Shown here in pieces: positions 42,957 to 52,237 of a stretch of 64,000 nt of DNA. Source of the DNA: Bog-473 sp036489775 (lineage in GTDB: Bacteria; Actinomycetota; Acidimicrobiia; Acidimicrobiales; RAAP-2); the NCBI GenBank assembly GCA_036489775.1, contig DASXFC010000082.1, positions 113,761-177,760 on the forward strand. Direction: 5' to 3'. The translations under genes were made by a program, and so were the position numbers. The notes below the pieces were generated by a model, which saw only the letters and a list, made by a program, of their open reading frames with translations, was not told the origin of the DNA and searched no databases. How positions within the stretch are numbered: position 1 is the stretch's first letter; each line of letters begins with the position of its first letter.

Positions 42957-44332
42957 TCGAGCTATTGCGACGAGCGGCTCGCCGCGCCGGGAGCCACCCC
43001 GCTGTCGTCGACGACCACGGTACGACCACGTACGGCGAACTGGTCGAGCAGGCCGAAGGCGTGGCGGCCTACCTGAGAGCGCACGGGATCGCCCGATTCG
43101 GCATCCTCGACTACGACGCCTCCAACCTGCTGGCTCTGCTGGGCGGCGCCGCGCTGGCCGGGGTCGAGCCCTGCCCGTTCCCGCCCTTGGAGACCCATGG
43201 CGAGCTCGACGAGCAGGCCGCCCGCTTCGACCACACCGTGGTGGTGAGCCCCTACGACGTCGCCGGCGGGCAGACGACGGTCATCGATCCTGCGGTGCTG
43301 TTCGGCTTCGACGGTGAATCCATGCGCGGCCAGAACGGGCCGGAGCGCCAGCCGCTCATGATGTTGACCACCGGAACCACCGGCACGCCCCGCGGTGTGC
43401 TGCACGACTGGCACCGGCTCCTCCGCCCGTCGGCCCAGACTGCAACGGCTTCCGACCAACGCTGGCTGCTGGCCTACGGGCCACACCAGTTCGGCGGATT
43501 ACAGGTCCTCATTCACGTCATGGCCGCCGGCGCCACCTTGATCGCTCCTTACCCGCGGCGGCCCAAGCAGAGCCTGCGCGCCATGCGCGCGCATGGGGCC
43601 ACTCACGTGAGCGGCACCCCCACCTACTGGCGCTTCGTCCTGGCCGAGATGCGAGCCGACGGTGGTCCCGTTCCCGACCTGCGCCAGATCACGCTGGGCG
43701 GCGAAGTGGTGCCACCCGGTCTCCTCGAGGAGCTGGCGGGTGCCTTCCCCCGAGCTCGCCTCTCACAGGTCTACGCGGCGAGCGAGTTCGGAGCCACCGG
43801 ATCGGTGCGCGATAGCCATAACGGGCTCCCGGTGTCGGTGCTCGAGCGGGACGATGGTGCCGATGTCCAGATGAAGATCGTCGACAGTGAGATCTGGGTT
43901 CGCTCCAAGGTCGGCATGCTCGGCTACTACGGCGAGGAGCCACTGGACCCCGACGACTGGCGGCCCAGCGGTGACTTGGTGGAGACCGAGGGTGATCGCA
44001 TCCTCTTCCGTGGCCGCAACTCCGACCTCATCAACGTGGGGGGAGTCAAGGTGCACCCGCTACCCGTCGAGGAATTGGTCAGTGCCCTCCCCGGCGTCAA
44101 GATGGCCCGTGCCTTCGGGCGTCCCAACGCCATGACCGGGGCCATTTTGGCAGTGGAGGTGGTGCCCGAGGGTGGGCTGGACGACCAGGACGCGCTCGAC
44201 GAGTTGGAAGAGCAGATCCGCTCCGCCTGCGAGGGCCTGGTGGCCGCCGCCCGGCCGCGCCGCATCAAGTTCGTGGATGAGATCGAGACACGGGGCAACA
44301 AGATCACACGGGGGGTGGTAGATGACCGATGA
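42953..44332 (+). CDS. AMP-dependent acyl/aryl-CoA ligase or adenylating enzyme
   Basis: 459 residues from GTG 42953. The ANL fold has the P-loop LTTGTTGTPRG, a substrate-pocket segment YGPHQFGGLQVL, the motif QVYAASEFGATG, the hinge GDLVETEGDRILFRGRNSDL with INVGGVKVHPLPVE, and the C-terminal Lys in TRGNKITRG. It is shorter than a standard FadD, mainly in the N-terminal domain. It probably activates a carboxylate for coupling or for CoA ester formation. It is coupled to the 38-residue ORF upstream, and its stop overlaps the SDR start by 11 bases; the three look like one pathway. The substrate is unknown. Confidence 0.88.
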   Translation: MIELLRRAARRAGSHPAVVDDHGTTTYGELVEQAEGVAAYLRAHGIARFGILDYDASNLLALLGGAALAGVEPCPFPPLETHGELDEQAARFDHTVVVSPYDVAGGQTTVIDPAVLFGFDGESMRGQNGPERQPLMMLTTGTTGTPRGVLHDWHRLLRPSAQTATASDQRWLLAYGPHQFGGLQVLIHVMAAGATLIAPYPRRPKQSLRAMRAHGATHVSGTPTYWRFVLAEMRADGGPVPDLRQITLGGEVVPPGLLEELAGAFPRARLSQVYAASEFGATGSVRDSHNGLPVSVLERDDGADVQMKIVDSEIWVRSKVGMLGYYGEEPLDPDDWRPSGDLVETEGDRILFRGRNSDLINVGGVKVHPLPVEELVSALPGVKMARAFGRPNAMTGAILAVEVVPEGGLDDQDALDELEEQIRSACEGLVAAARPRRIKFVDEIETRGNKITRGVVDDR

Positions 44333-45071
44333 ACGCACGTCGTCACGGGTCGTCATTGTCACCGGCGGGAGCAAGGGTCTCGGTGCGGGCATCGTGCGCT
44401 CGTTCCTCCAGAGCGGTGACCGGGTGGCCACCTGTGCCCGCTCGAGCAGTGGAGAGGTCAGCGCATGGGAATCCGATACGGCCATGGCCGATCGCTTCTT
44501 GTTCATGCCGGCCGACCTGAGCAACCGCTCCGACAGCGATGCCTTCGTCAAGGCCGTCTTTGGAAAATGGGGCCAGATCGACGTCCTGGTCAACAACGCC
44601 GGCATGGCCCGAGACGGTGTCCTGGGCCTGTTCTCCGACGAGGACATCGACTTGGTGGTGGACCTGAATGTGAAGGGGACCATCCACATCACGCGCTTGG
44701 TCAGCCGGCACATGCTCACCCAGCACCGCGGGCGGATCATCAACATCTCCTCGATCATCGGACTTTCGGGCTACCGGGGCTTGTCCGTCTACGGAGCCAC
44801 CAAGGCCGCGCTCGACGGCTTCACCCGCGGCCTGGCCCGCGAGCTCGGATCACGTGGGATCACGGTGAACTCCATCGCCCCGGGCTACCTCCGCACGGAG
44901 ATGAGCCACGGGCTCGACGAGGACCAGCTCGAGCAGATCGTCCGCCGCACGCCCGCGGGGCGGCTGGGCGAACCCGAGGACGTGGCTCGCGCCGTCCAGT
45001 TCCTGGCGGCACCGGGGAGCGACTACATCACCGGGCACGTGCTGGTGCTCGACGGTGGATTGACCTGCTGA
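44322..45071 (+). CDS. SDR family oxidoreductase, FabG-like
   Basis: 249 residues. TGGSKGLG near the N-terminus is the cofactor site, NNAG the structural motif, and the catalytic triad lies in INISSIIG (Ser) and YGATK (Tyr, Lys). The C-terminal YITGHVLVLDGGLTC is the usual FabG ending. Such enzymes reduce 3-ketoacyl thioesters or other carbonyls with NADPH. It overlaps the AMP ligase gene by 11 bases, so an acid activated by the ligase may be reduced by this enzyme, or both may modify a sugar. Confidence 0.92.
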   Translation: MTDERTSSRVVIVTGGSKGLGAGIVRSFLQSGDRVATCARSSSGEVSAWESDTAMADRFLFMPADLSNRSDSDAFVKAVFGKWGQIDVLVNNAGMARDGVLGLFSDEDIDLVVDLNVKGTIHITRLVSRHMLTQHRGRIINISSIIGLSGYRGLSVYGATKAALDGFTRGLARELGSRGITVNSIAPGYLRTEMSHGLDEDQLEQIVRRTPAGRLGEPEDVARAVQFLAAPGSDYITGHVLVLDGGLTC

Positions 45072-45163
45072 ACAGGCCGAGCGTCCGCACGGTCTTGGCT
45101 TCGGGTGCGTTCCCCTCACTAAAGTTCCGGCCCTTGCAGGGGCGAACGAGAAACGAGGGCATC

Positions 45164-47236
45164 ATGCGGGCGCGACGCATCGGGTCGGGCATAGGGCGGA
45201 CCACCACCATGGCCTTGCTCCGGTTCAGTGCGCTGGCCCTGGCGGTCATGGCGGCCGCCCTCGGCGTGGGCACCCTTTCGCCGGGTGTGGCCGGGGCCCA
45301 ATCGCTGCCGAGTTGGTCTCCCCAGCCCGCCACCTACGGAGTGGGAAACGATTTCGAAGTGCCCGTCACGATGTCGGACGGCACCATCTTGCGGGCCAAC
45401 GTCTATTACCCGACCGCCAACGGGGGCGCGGCCAGCGGCCCCTTCCCCGTGCTCTTGCAGCAGACCCCCTACGGGAAGGCCTTCATCGCGGCCGGTGGGG
45501 CGTTGGCCGGCACGGATATCAGCTACCTGGTGCAGCGGGGCTACATCGTGGTGATCGCCGACGTCCGCGGCACCGGCGACTCGGAAGGGAACTTCGACCT
45601 CTTCGATCCGGTGCAGTCGACTGACGGTGCCACCCTGGCCCGCTGGGCCGCCGTGCTCCCCCACTCCGACGGCAAGGTCGGGCTCTTCGGCGAGTCCTAC
45701 ATGGGCATCAACCAGTTCCAGACCGTGCAGGCGGCCGGAGCCAACTCCCCGATCAAGGCGATGTTCCCGATCATTTCGGGCAACGAGCTCTACCCCGACA
45801 CCGTGACCCAGGGTGGCATCCCCGATCTCGAGTTCTCCGCGTTCTACATCGCGCTGCTGAGCGGGCTCGACTTGGGCAATCCCGTGCTCCAGCCGTTGGT
45901 CGATGCCGCCACCAGTCGCAACTGGTCCCTGCTGACCCAGGGTCTGGCCGACCTCACACCGGTCGAAGTGTCCCACGCCGCACAGCTGGTCGGCTTCCTC
46001 CAGCTCATCGCCAACGTGGAGACCGGCAGCGGCGCCGGATCGTTCGACGACAGCTACTGGCAGGCACGCAGCCCGGCCCAGGACCTGGCCTCGGTCGTGG
46101 CCGACCACATCCCGGCCTATCTGGTCGGTGGGTGGAACGACCTCTTCCAAGCCGGGGAGCCGCTCAACTACGTGGGCCTGCAGAACCTCTACGACGGCCG
46201 TCCCCAGACCGCAGCCATGCTGCCCAATCAGCCGGTCACTCCCCGTTACCAGTTGATGATGGGCCCCTGGATGCACGTCACCACCGGCCAGGGCATCAAC
46301 ATGGCCGCCATCCAACTGGAGTGGTTCGACACCTGGCTGCTGGGCGAGAAGACGCCGCTGGGCAACACGATCACGCCATTGCACCTCCAGCTCGAGAACT
46401 CGACCAAGTGGTTCAGCTCGGCGCAGTGGCCGATCCCCAACGCGCCGGTAACCCCCTTCTACTTGGGCGGCGCCAAGTCGGGATCCGATCCCATCTCGCT
46501 GAACGGCACGCTGACTCCGACCAAGCCGACCAGTGGCAGCGGCTCAGACACCGTGCTCTGGGACGGGGTGAGCAGCCCGTGCGACGTGCAGACCGACCAG
46601 TGGGCCGCCGGTCTGCTCTCGCTGGGCCTCGGTGAACTCGACACCACCGATCCCTGCGACGACAACGATGTCACCCTGGGAGCCGGGCCAGGCGCGTTGA
46701 CTTACACCACCGCGCCCTTTCGCCAAGCCGAGATCGTGAGCGGCCCGATCGACGCCACGCTCTACACAACCTCGACCACCACCGACACCGAGCTGGCCGC
46801 CACCGTCGAGGCGGTCTCACCCAGCGGGGTGAGCAAACCACTGACCTCGGGCGCCCTCATCGGATCACTCCGAGCCCTGGACCCGACCCAGACCTGGATG
46901 GCGGCCGATGGCCTCCCCCTGCTCCCGGTCCACCCGCTGACCAGCGCCTCCCTCGACCTGATCACACCGGGCCAGGTGACCGAGCAGGACATCGAGGTTT
47001 TCCCGACCATGGCCGAGATCCCGGCCGGCTGGCGGCTCCGGGTCACCATCACCACCGGTGACACCCCCCACCTCGAGCCCACGGTGGTCCAGGCGGCCCG
47101 ACTGCTCGGGGGCGTCTACCAGATCCAACACAACAGCAGCGCGGCCTCGGTCCTCAACGTGCCGCTGGCCCCTCTCTCCGCCTTCTGGGTCCCGTGCGGT
47201 TCGCTCTGCTCCGCCGCCGGACCCGCAGGCCAGTAG
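45164..47236 (+). CDS. Secreted CocE/NonD (X-Pro dipeptidyl-peptidase) family hydrolase
   Basis: 690 residues from ATG 45164; the frame extends upstream to 44465 through the SDR gene but ATG 45164 has CGAGGG 5-6 bases before it. A twin-Arg-less signal peptide with a hydrophobic core (LLRFSALALAVMAAALGVGT) ends near the Ala-Gly-Ala-Gln site at about residue 46. The catalytic triad is Ser178 in GESYMG, Asp326 in GGWNDLF and His371 in GPWMHVT. A jelly-roll domain fills the last third (TLYTTSTTTDTELAATVEAV). The family hydrolyses esters or amides such as cocaine, glutaryl-7-ACA or X-Pro peptides. It acts outside the membrane. Confidence 0.92.
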   Translation: MRARRIGSGIGRTTTMALLRFSALALAVMAAALGVGTLSPGVAGAQSLPSWSPQPATYGVGNDFEVPVTMSDGTILRANVYYPTANGGAASGPFPVLLQQTPYGKAFIAAGGALAGTDISYLVQRGYIVVIADVRGTGDSEGNFDLFDPVQSTDGATLARWAAVLPHSDGKVGLFGESYMGINQFQTVQAAGANSPIKAMFPIISGNELYPDTVTQGGIPDLEFSAFYIALLSGLDLGNPVLQPLVDAATSRNWSLLTQGLADLTPVEVSHAAQLVGFLQLIANVETGSGAGSFDDSYWQARSPAQDLASVVADHIPAYLVGGWNDLFQAGEPLNYVGLQNLYDGRPQTAAMLPNQPVTPRYQLMMGPWMHVTTGQGINMAAIQLEWFDTWLLGEKTPLGNTITPLHLQLENSTKWFSSAQWPIPNAPVTPFYLGGAKSGSDPISLNGTLTPTKPTSGSGSDTVLWDGVSSPCDVQTDQWAAGLLSLGLGELDTTDPCDDNDVTLGAGPGALTYTTAPFRQAEIVSGPIDATLYTTSTTTDTELAATVEAVSPSGVSKPLTSGALIGSLRALDPTQTWMAADGLPLLPVHPLTSASLDLITPGQVTEQDIEVFPTMAEIPAGWRLRVTITTGDTPHLEPTVVQAARLLGGVYQIQHNSSAASVLNVPLAPLSAFWVPCGSLCSAAGPAGQ

Positions 47237-47294
47237 GAACCGGTCCGGCCGGAGGCCAAACGGCCCAATGAGCCCGGTCCCGTAATCTGGCGGG

Positions 47295-48626
47295 GTGGGG
47301 GCAGTGCCAGAACGCGAGCAGCAGGCTTTCTCGCTCGAGGAGATAGAGGACTCGGTCGTCGACGGCGACCGGTCGATCACCCGGGGGACGGCTCGGGCGG
47401 CGCTGCGGCACCGCACCTTCCGTATTGTGTATTTCGGAGCGTTCGCCTCCAACATCGGTACCTGGATGCAGAACGTCGTCCTGGGCGCCTACGCCTACGA
47501 CCTGACCCACTCCTCGACCTTCGTGGGCGTGATGATCTTCGCCCAGCTCGGACCCACGCTGTTCCTGTCGATGCTGGGCGGCTTGATCGCCGACAAGGTC
47601 GACCGCAAGCGCTTCCTCATCATCGTGTCGATCGAGCAGCTGGTCTTCTCGTTCGCCCTGGCCTGGGTGGTGCGGGCACCCTCGCCGTCGCATGTGCTCC
47701 TCATCGTGATGGTGGTGCTGGTCGGTGCGGGCGGCGCCATGTTCGGTCCGGCCTACTCGGCGGTGCTGCCCGGCATGGTGGGCAAGGAGGACATGCCCGG
47801 CGCCATCTCGCTCAACTCGGCCCAGATGAACATGTCGCGGGTCATCGGCCCGCCGATCGGCGCCGTGCTGTACCACTTCGTCGGACCGGCCTGGGTCTTC
47901 GCCGGCAACGGCGTGACGTACCTCTTTGTGGTGATCGCCCTCATGATGGTGACGCTGCCGGTGCTGGAGAAGGCGGCCTCCAAGGGCAGCAACCTGCGCG
48001 ACCTGGTGGCGGGGATCGGCGTGGCCCGGGCCGACCGGGTGGTGGGGCGCAGCCTCATCACCGTCTTCATCTTCTCGCTGCTGGCCCTGGGCTTCCTGGG
48101 TCAGATGCCGGTAGTGGCCGCACACAATCTCGGCATCAACCCCAACTCGGCCAACTACGGCATCCTCTACGGCTGCTTCGGCACCGGGGCCTTCCTCGGG
48201 GCGATCTCGGTGGGGACCATCTTCACCAAGACGTCCAAGCCGCTCCTGGTCCGGGTCTGCCTCCTCGGCTACACGGTGGCGCTGGTCATCTTCGCCCTGT
48301 TGCGGATGGCCCTGCCGGCCTATTTCGTGGTGATGGTGGTGGGCGCCTTCTACTTCGCCTTCATCACGGCGCTGAACACGACGATGCAGTCGAGGCTGGT
48401 CGAGTCGGTGCGGGGGCGGGTGATGGCGCTGTGGATCATGGCCTTCGGCGGGACGGTCGCCCTGGGCAACCTGATACTGGGCCCGATCGTCGCTGCCATC
48501 GACATCACCAACGTGCTGCTGATCGGGGCCGGGGTTGCGTTGGGCCTGGTCTGGTACGCCGACGTGGCGCCCCGGGCGGAAGACGCCGGCGGCCAGTTCG
48601 TACTGGGCGCCGAACTGGCCGACTGA
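47295..48626 (+). CDS. MFS transporter, DHA3/EntS-like
   Basis: 443 residues from GTG, with TAATCT 6 bases upstream. About 12 membrane helices follow an acidic N-terminal region of some 35 residues. The typical start of this subfamily is FRIVYFGAFASNIGTWMQNV, with loop motif GLIADKVDRKRFLI. The RLVESVRGRVMALWIMAFGG segment is conserved in the EntS/TMS-type MFS family. These proteins export siderophores, macrolides or other compounds. It is not clearly in an operon; the next gene converges from the other strand. Confidence 0.88.
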   Translation: MGAVPEREQQAFSLEEIEDSVVDGDRSITRGTARAALRHRTFRIVYFGAFASNIGTWMQNVVLGAYAYDLTHSSTFVGVMIFAQLGPTLFLSMLGGLIADKVDRKRFLIIVSIEQLVFSFALAWVVRAPSPSHVLLIVMVVLVGAGGAMFGPAYSAVLPGMVGKEDMPGAISLNSAQMNMSRVIGPPIGAVLYHFVGPAWVFAGNGVTYLFVVIALMMVTLPVLEKAASKGSNLRDLVAGIGVARADRVVGRSLITVFIFSLLALGFLGQMPVVAAHNLGINPNSANYGILYGCFGTGAFLGAISVGTIFTKTSKPLLVRVCLLGYTVALVIFALLRMALPAYFVVMVVGAFYFAFITALNTTMQSRLVESVRGRVMALWIMAFGGTVALGNLILGPIVAAIDITNVLLIGAGVALGLVWYADVAPRAEDAGGQFVLGAELAD

Positions 48627-48633
48627 ACTCGAG

Positions 48634-49056
48634 CTACTCGAGCGTCGCCGACAGCGTGACCTCGGGCACGCCGGACAGGGCCCGGCTCACCGGGCAGCCC
48701 GCCTTGGCTTTCTCGGCGTGCTCGACGAAGGTTGCTTGATCGATGCCGGGGACGACCCCGGTAGTGACCAGTTCGACCTTGGTGATGGTGGGGTTACCGT
48801 CCACCAGGCGCAGTGTCACCGTAGCGTCGGTGTGGATCTTCTCGGGGTTGAGCCCGGCCTGTCCCAAGATGCTCGTGAGCGCCATCGAGAAGCAGGAGGC
48901 GTGCGCAGCACCGATCAGCTGCTCGGGGTTGGATCCTGGTCCGTCTTCGAAGCGGGACTTGTAGGTGAACCCTCCGCTGATGGTGTCTCCGGCGGTGAAG
49001 GTGCCGGCGCCCGACGGAACGTCACCTCGCCACTCGGCGCTTGCTTTTGCTGGCAT
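48634..49056 (-). CDS. OsmC family peroxiredoxin-like protein
   Basis: 140 residues. The two conserved cysteines are Cys55 in AAHASCFSMAL and Cys121 in KAGCPVSRAL; the family also has Arg and Glu around EQLIGAAHA. OsmC proteins reduce organic hydroperoxides using these thiols. Length matches the family. A GGAGGG-type site lies just upstream of the ATG (CAGGAGGGCAACGATG). It converges on the MFS gene at 47295. Its start is divergent from the exchanger gene at 49247. Confidence 0.93.
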   Translation of the reverse strand: MPAKASAEWRGDVPSGAGTFTAGDTISGGFTYKSRFEDGPGSNPEQLIGAAHASCFSMALTSILGQAGLNPEKIHTDATVTLRLVDGNPTITKVELVTTGVVPGIDQATFVEHAEKAKAGCPVSRALSGVPEVTLSATLE

Positions 49057-49246
49057 CGTTGCCCTCCTGACTTTGCGAAGTTGATCCGATCGGCACCCTA
49101 CCGGGCACCCGCGCCGACGCGACCGTGTCGACAGTGCCCACCACGGTCGTCCCGACTATCCTCTGACCTCGGAGCGCCGGGAAGTCTGGTCGGCAAATGA
49201 TCATCCAACCCCCAGGAGCCTCCATGCCTCGACAGCGCACGTCGTC

Positions 49247-50242
49247 ATGACGGAAACGTTGGCCGGTGTCGCCTTCCCACTGGCCGCCGCGGCGGCCCTG
49301 GTCGCCAGCTTCGTCCTGGCTACCCGCCTCGAACGTCTGGCCGAGCGGTGGCACCTCTCCGAAGTCATGCTGGGGCTGGTGATCGCCTTGGCCGCCGACT
49401 CGCCCGAGATCACCTCGGCCATCACGGCATCAGTCCATGGACAGCGCAACATCGGCGCCGGCGTGGTGCTCGGGTCCAACGTCTTCAACCTGGCAGCACT
49501 GCTCGGTCTCGGGGCCATGGTGGCTGGCCGGATCGCGCTGCACCGACGAGTCGTGCTCGTTGAGGGACTGGTCGCCGTCTGGACCGCCCTGGTCACCGTT
49601 CTGGTCGTGTGTCTCGGGGTCGCGGTCGGGGTCGGCTTGGCCCTGGAGTTGGTGGCGATTATCCCGTATGTGATCGTGTCGGCGGCGCCGACCGGAGGGC
49701 TGGCGGCGCGCCTCCCCAAGGGCGCCACCTCCTGGCTACAAGCAGCGCTGGACGAGGAAGCGATCGAACTCTCAGATTCGCTGCACCCAACCAAGACCAG
49801 CCGTTCCGACGGGCTGGTCGCCGTCATCGCTATGGCCGTGGTAGTCGGGTCAAGCATTGTGATGGAGCGGTCGGGTCAACGACTGGGCACCGAGTTCCAT
49901 CTCTCGGCCCTCGTCGTCGGCGGCGTGGTGCTGGCCGCCGTGACCAGCCTCCCCAACGCGGTCGGGGCGATCTATCTGGCTCGCCGTGGCCGGGGTTCCG
50001 CCGTGCTCAGTGAGGCCACGAACTCCAACATGCTCAATGTCCTAGCCGGGTTCCTGCTGCCCGGTGTCTTCGTCGGGATCAGCGCCACCAGCGGCTCCGG
50101 GACTCTGGTGGCGACGTGGTACGCCGCCCTGACCCTGCTCTGTCTCCTCATCGCCTTCGCCCGGCGCGGAATGTCCTGGGCGTGGGGGGCCGTCATCGTG
50201 GCCGGATACGTGGCCTTCGTGGCGCTGGCCGTGACCAGGTGA
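49247..50242 (+). CDS. Sodium/calcium exchanger (CaCA) family membrane protein
   Basis: 331 residues with about 10 membrane helices in two inverted halves. The alpha-1 repeat is VIALAADSPEITSAITASVH with GVVLGSNVFNL; alpha-2 is AAVTSLPNAVGAIYLARRGR with SEATNSNMLNVLAG. The usual GTSLPE of alpha-1 is changed to AADSPE, keeping the ion-binding Glu; alpha-2 has TSLPNA, so the second Glu is replaced by Asn. This suggests altered ion selectivity, as in other bacterial CaCA branches. It is monocistronic, with 83 bases to the PabBC gene. Confidence 0.88.
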   Translation: MTETLAGVAFPLAAAAALVASFVLATRLERLAERWHLSEVMLGLVIALAADSPEITSAITASVHGQRNIGAGVVLGSNVFNLAALLGLGAMVAGRIALHRRVVLVEGLVAVWTALVTVLVVCLGVAVGVGLALELVAIIPYVIVSAAPTGGLAARLPKGATSWLQAALDEEAIELSDSLHPTKTSRSDGLVAVIAMAVVVGSSIVMERSGQRLGTEFHLSALVVGGVVLAAVTSLPNAVGAIYLARRGRGSAVLSEATNSNMLNVLAGFLLPGVFVGISATSGSGTLVATWYAALTLLCLLIAFARRGMSWAWGAVIVAGYVAFVALAVTR

Positions 50243-50325
50243 GCGCCCAGGGCACCATGGGCAACGCCGCCGCGTTCACTCCTACGTTTCGTCGCTCCAG
50301 AGCGCACCCATAAGGTTGTTCTCCA

Positions 50326-52170
50326 ATGCGCTGCCGGATCGACCACAGTGCCGCGGGAGAAGGTCCCCTCGAGTTGCAGCGCTTGGCGCGGCAGATCGAG
50401 GCCAGCACGGCCTCCGACGTCCATCGCGTCCTGAGCGAAGCCGAAGACGCCGCTCGACACGGTCACTACGTCGCCGGCTTCGTGTCCTACGAGGCGGCGC
50501 CCGCCTTCGACCAAGCGCTGCGCATCCATCAACCTCGGTCGGCTGGCCTTGAACCATCGTCGCTGCCGTTGGCCTGGTTCGGCGTCTTCGCCGAGGCTCT
50601 CCCGGCCACACCGCTCCCGACCCCTACCTCGGCAGCCTCCCTGGGCGGGCACGGACTCGGGGGATGGACCAGTGAGATCGACGGCGGCAGGCACGGCGAC
50701 GCCTTGCATTCGATCCACAAGGCGATCGCGGCCGGGGATGCCTATCTGGTCAACTACACGACCCGGTTTGCTCGCCCCTGGGACGCCGATGACGATCCCT
50801 TCGCGCTGTACTGCCGGCTGGTCTCGAGCTATAGCAGCGGGTACCACGCCTATATCGAGACCGAGCAGTGGGCGGTGGCCTGTGGCTCGCCCGAGCTCTT
50901 CTTCGAGTTCTCGTCGCGTCGGCTGACCACCCGTCCGATGAAAGGGACCGCACCAAGAGGCCGGTGGTCCCTCGAAGACACCTGCCGGGCCGAGGAGCTC
51001 CTCATCTCACCCAAGGAGCGGGCCGAGAACGTCATGGTGGTCGACCTGATGCGCAACGACCTGGGCCGCATCGCCGTCCCGGGATCGGTCGAGGTGCCCG
51101 AACTCTGGAAGCTCGAACGGCATCCGACCCTGTGGCAACTGACCTCCACCGTCACCGCCACGACGCCACCCGATGTCGGTCTGCCCGACGTGTTCGGCGC
51201 CCTGTTCCCCTGCGCCTCGGTGACCGGCGCCCCCAAGGTGTCGGTGATGTCGATCATCGCCGAACTCGAACCCTCAGCCCGCGGCGTCTACTGCGGTGCC
51301 GTCGGCCTGCTCCAACCACCACCGGCGGATGCACCCGACCAGCCCCGGGCCCGCTTTGCCGTGGCCATCCGCACTGCCGTGGTCGACAAGGTGGGGCAGC
51401 TGGCGCGCTACGGGTCCGGCGGCGGCATCACCTGGGACTCCGATCCCGAGCGCGAATGGGCCGAAGTGCTGCTCAAAGCCCAGTCGATCGTGGGCCATCA
51501 CTCGCCCGGCCTGGGTCCAGACGACGGGCTGATCGAGACCATGGCCTTCGTGCCCAACGAAGGTGGCACGGTACGAAACCTTCAACTTCACCTGGCCCGG
51601 ATCTCCGCCTCGGCCGAGTACTTCGGGTGGCACGCCCCGCTCGGGGCGGAGGCCGCCATCGGCGACACCGTGGCTGGACTGACCGAGCCGACCCGGATCC
51701 GGCTGGTCGCTCGGCCCACCGGTGCCGTCGAGATCGACACCTTCGAACTCGATCCGGTCCGACCTACGTCGGTGATCCGCCTGTGCCTCGACCCCGAACC
51801 GGTGTGGTCCAGTGAAATCACGGTGTTCCACAAGACAACCCGGCGGGAGCGATACGAGGAACGGACCGCTCGGCACCCTGACGCGGACGACGTCGTTCTG
51901 GTGAACGAGCGGGGCGAGGTGACCGAGACCACCCGGGCCAACCTGGCCGTCTGCCTCGACGGGCAGTGGTTCACCCCGACACTGGGTTGCGGCTTGCTGC
52001 CCGGAGTGGAGCGGGCTCGGCTGCTGGCGGCAGGTCAGTTGCGCGAGCGGGTCATCACAGTCGACGAACTCGGCACGGCCTCCCAGGTGGCGACGCTGAG
52101 CTCGCTGCGGGGCTGGCGACCGGCCGAGTTCGTCGCGGTGCGCCGGTGTGAAGGCCCGAGTCGGGCTTAG
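50326..52170 (+). CDS. Aminodeoxychorismate synthase I / aminodeoxychorismate lyase fusion
   Basis: 614 residues. The PabB part (about 1-385) has the chorismate-binding motifs RPMKGTAPRG, ENVMVVDLMRNDLGRIAVPG, PCASVTGAPKVSVM and YCGAVGLL. The PabC part (about 390-614) is a class IV PLP enzyme with the Lys in VFHKTTRRERYEER and ETTRANLAV. Together they turn chorismate plus ammonia from a separate PabA glutaminase into p-aminobenzoate for folate. This PabB-PabC order is a known natural fusion. It has an uncertain -10, TAAGGT, 9 bases before the ATG. Confidence 0.93.
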   Translation: MRCRIDHSAAGEGPLELQRLARQIEASTASDVHRVLSEAEDAARHGHYVAGFVSYEAAPAFDQALRIHQPRSAGLEPSSLPLAWFGVFAEALPATPLPTPTSAASLGGHGLGGWTSEIDGGRHGDALHSIHKAIAAGDAYLVNYTTRFARPWDADDDPFALYCRLVSSYSSGYHAYIETEQWAVACGSPELFFEFSSRRLTTRPMKGTAPRGRWSLEDTCRAEELLISPKERAENVMVVDLMRNDLGRIAVPGSVEVPELWKLERHPTLWQLTSTVTATTPPDVGLPDVFGALFPCASVTGAPKVSVMSIIAELEPSARGVYCGAVGLLQPPPADAPDQPRARFAVAIRTAVVDKVGQLARYGSGGGITWDSDPEREWAEVLLKAQSIVGHHSPGLGPDDGLIETMAFVPNEGGTVRNLQLHLARISASAEYFGWHAPLGAEAAIGDTVAGLTEPTRIRLVARPTGAVEIDTFELDPVRPTSVIRLCLDPEPVWSSEITVFHKTTRRERYEERTARHPDADDVVLVNERGEVTETTRANLAVCLDGQWFTPTLGCGLLPGVERARLLAAGQLRERVITVDELGTASQVATLSSLRGWRPAEFVAVRRCEGPSRA

Positions 52171-52237
52171 GACGGTGTGCGATCATGGAGCCAGGCAGCA
52201 ACGGTCCACTGCCCGACCAATGGAAGAGGCAAGGACG

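Noticed and set aside
45119..46384. 421-residue open frame antisense to the CocE-type hydrolase
   Set aside because: Long antisense frames are expected in high-GC DNA; the plus-strand gene has a signal peptide and full catalytic triad.
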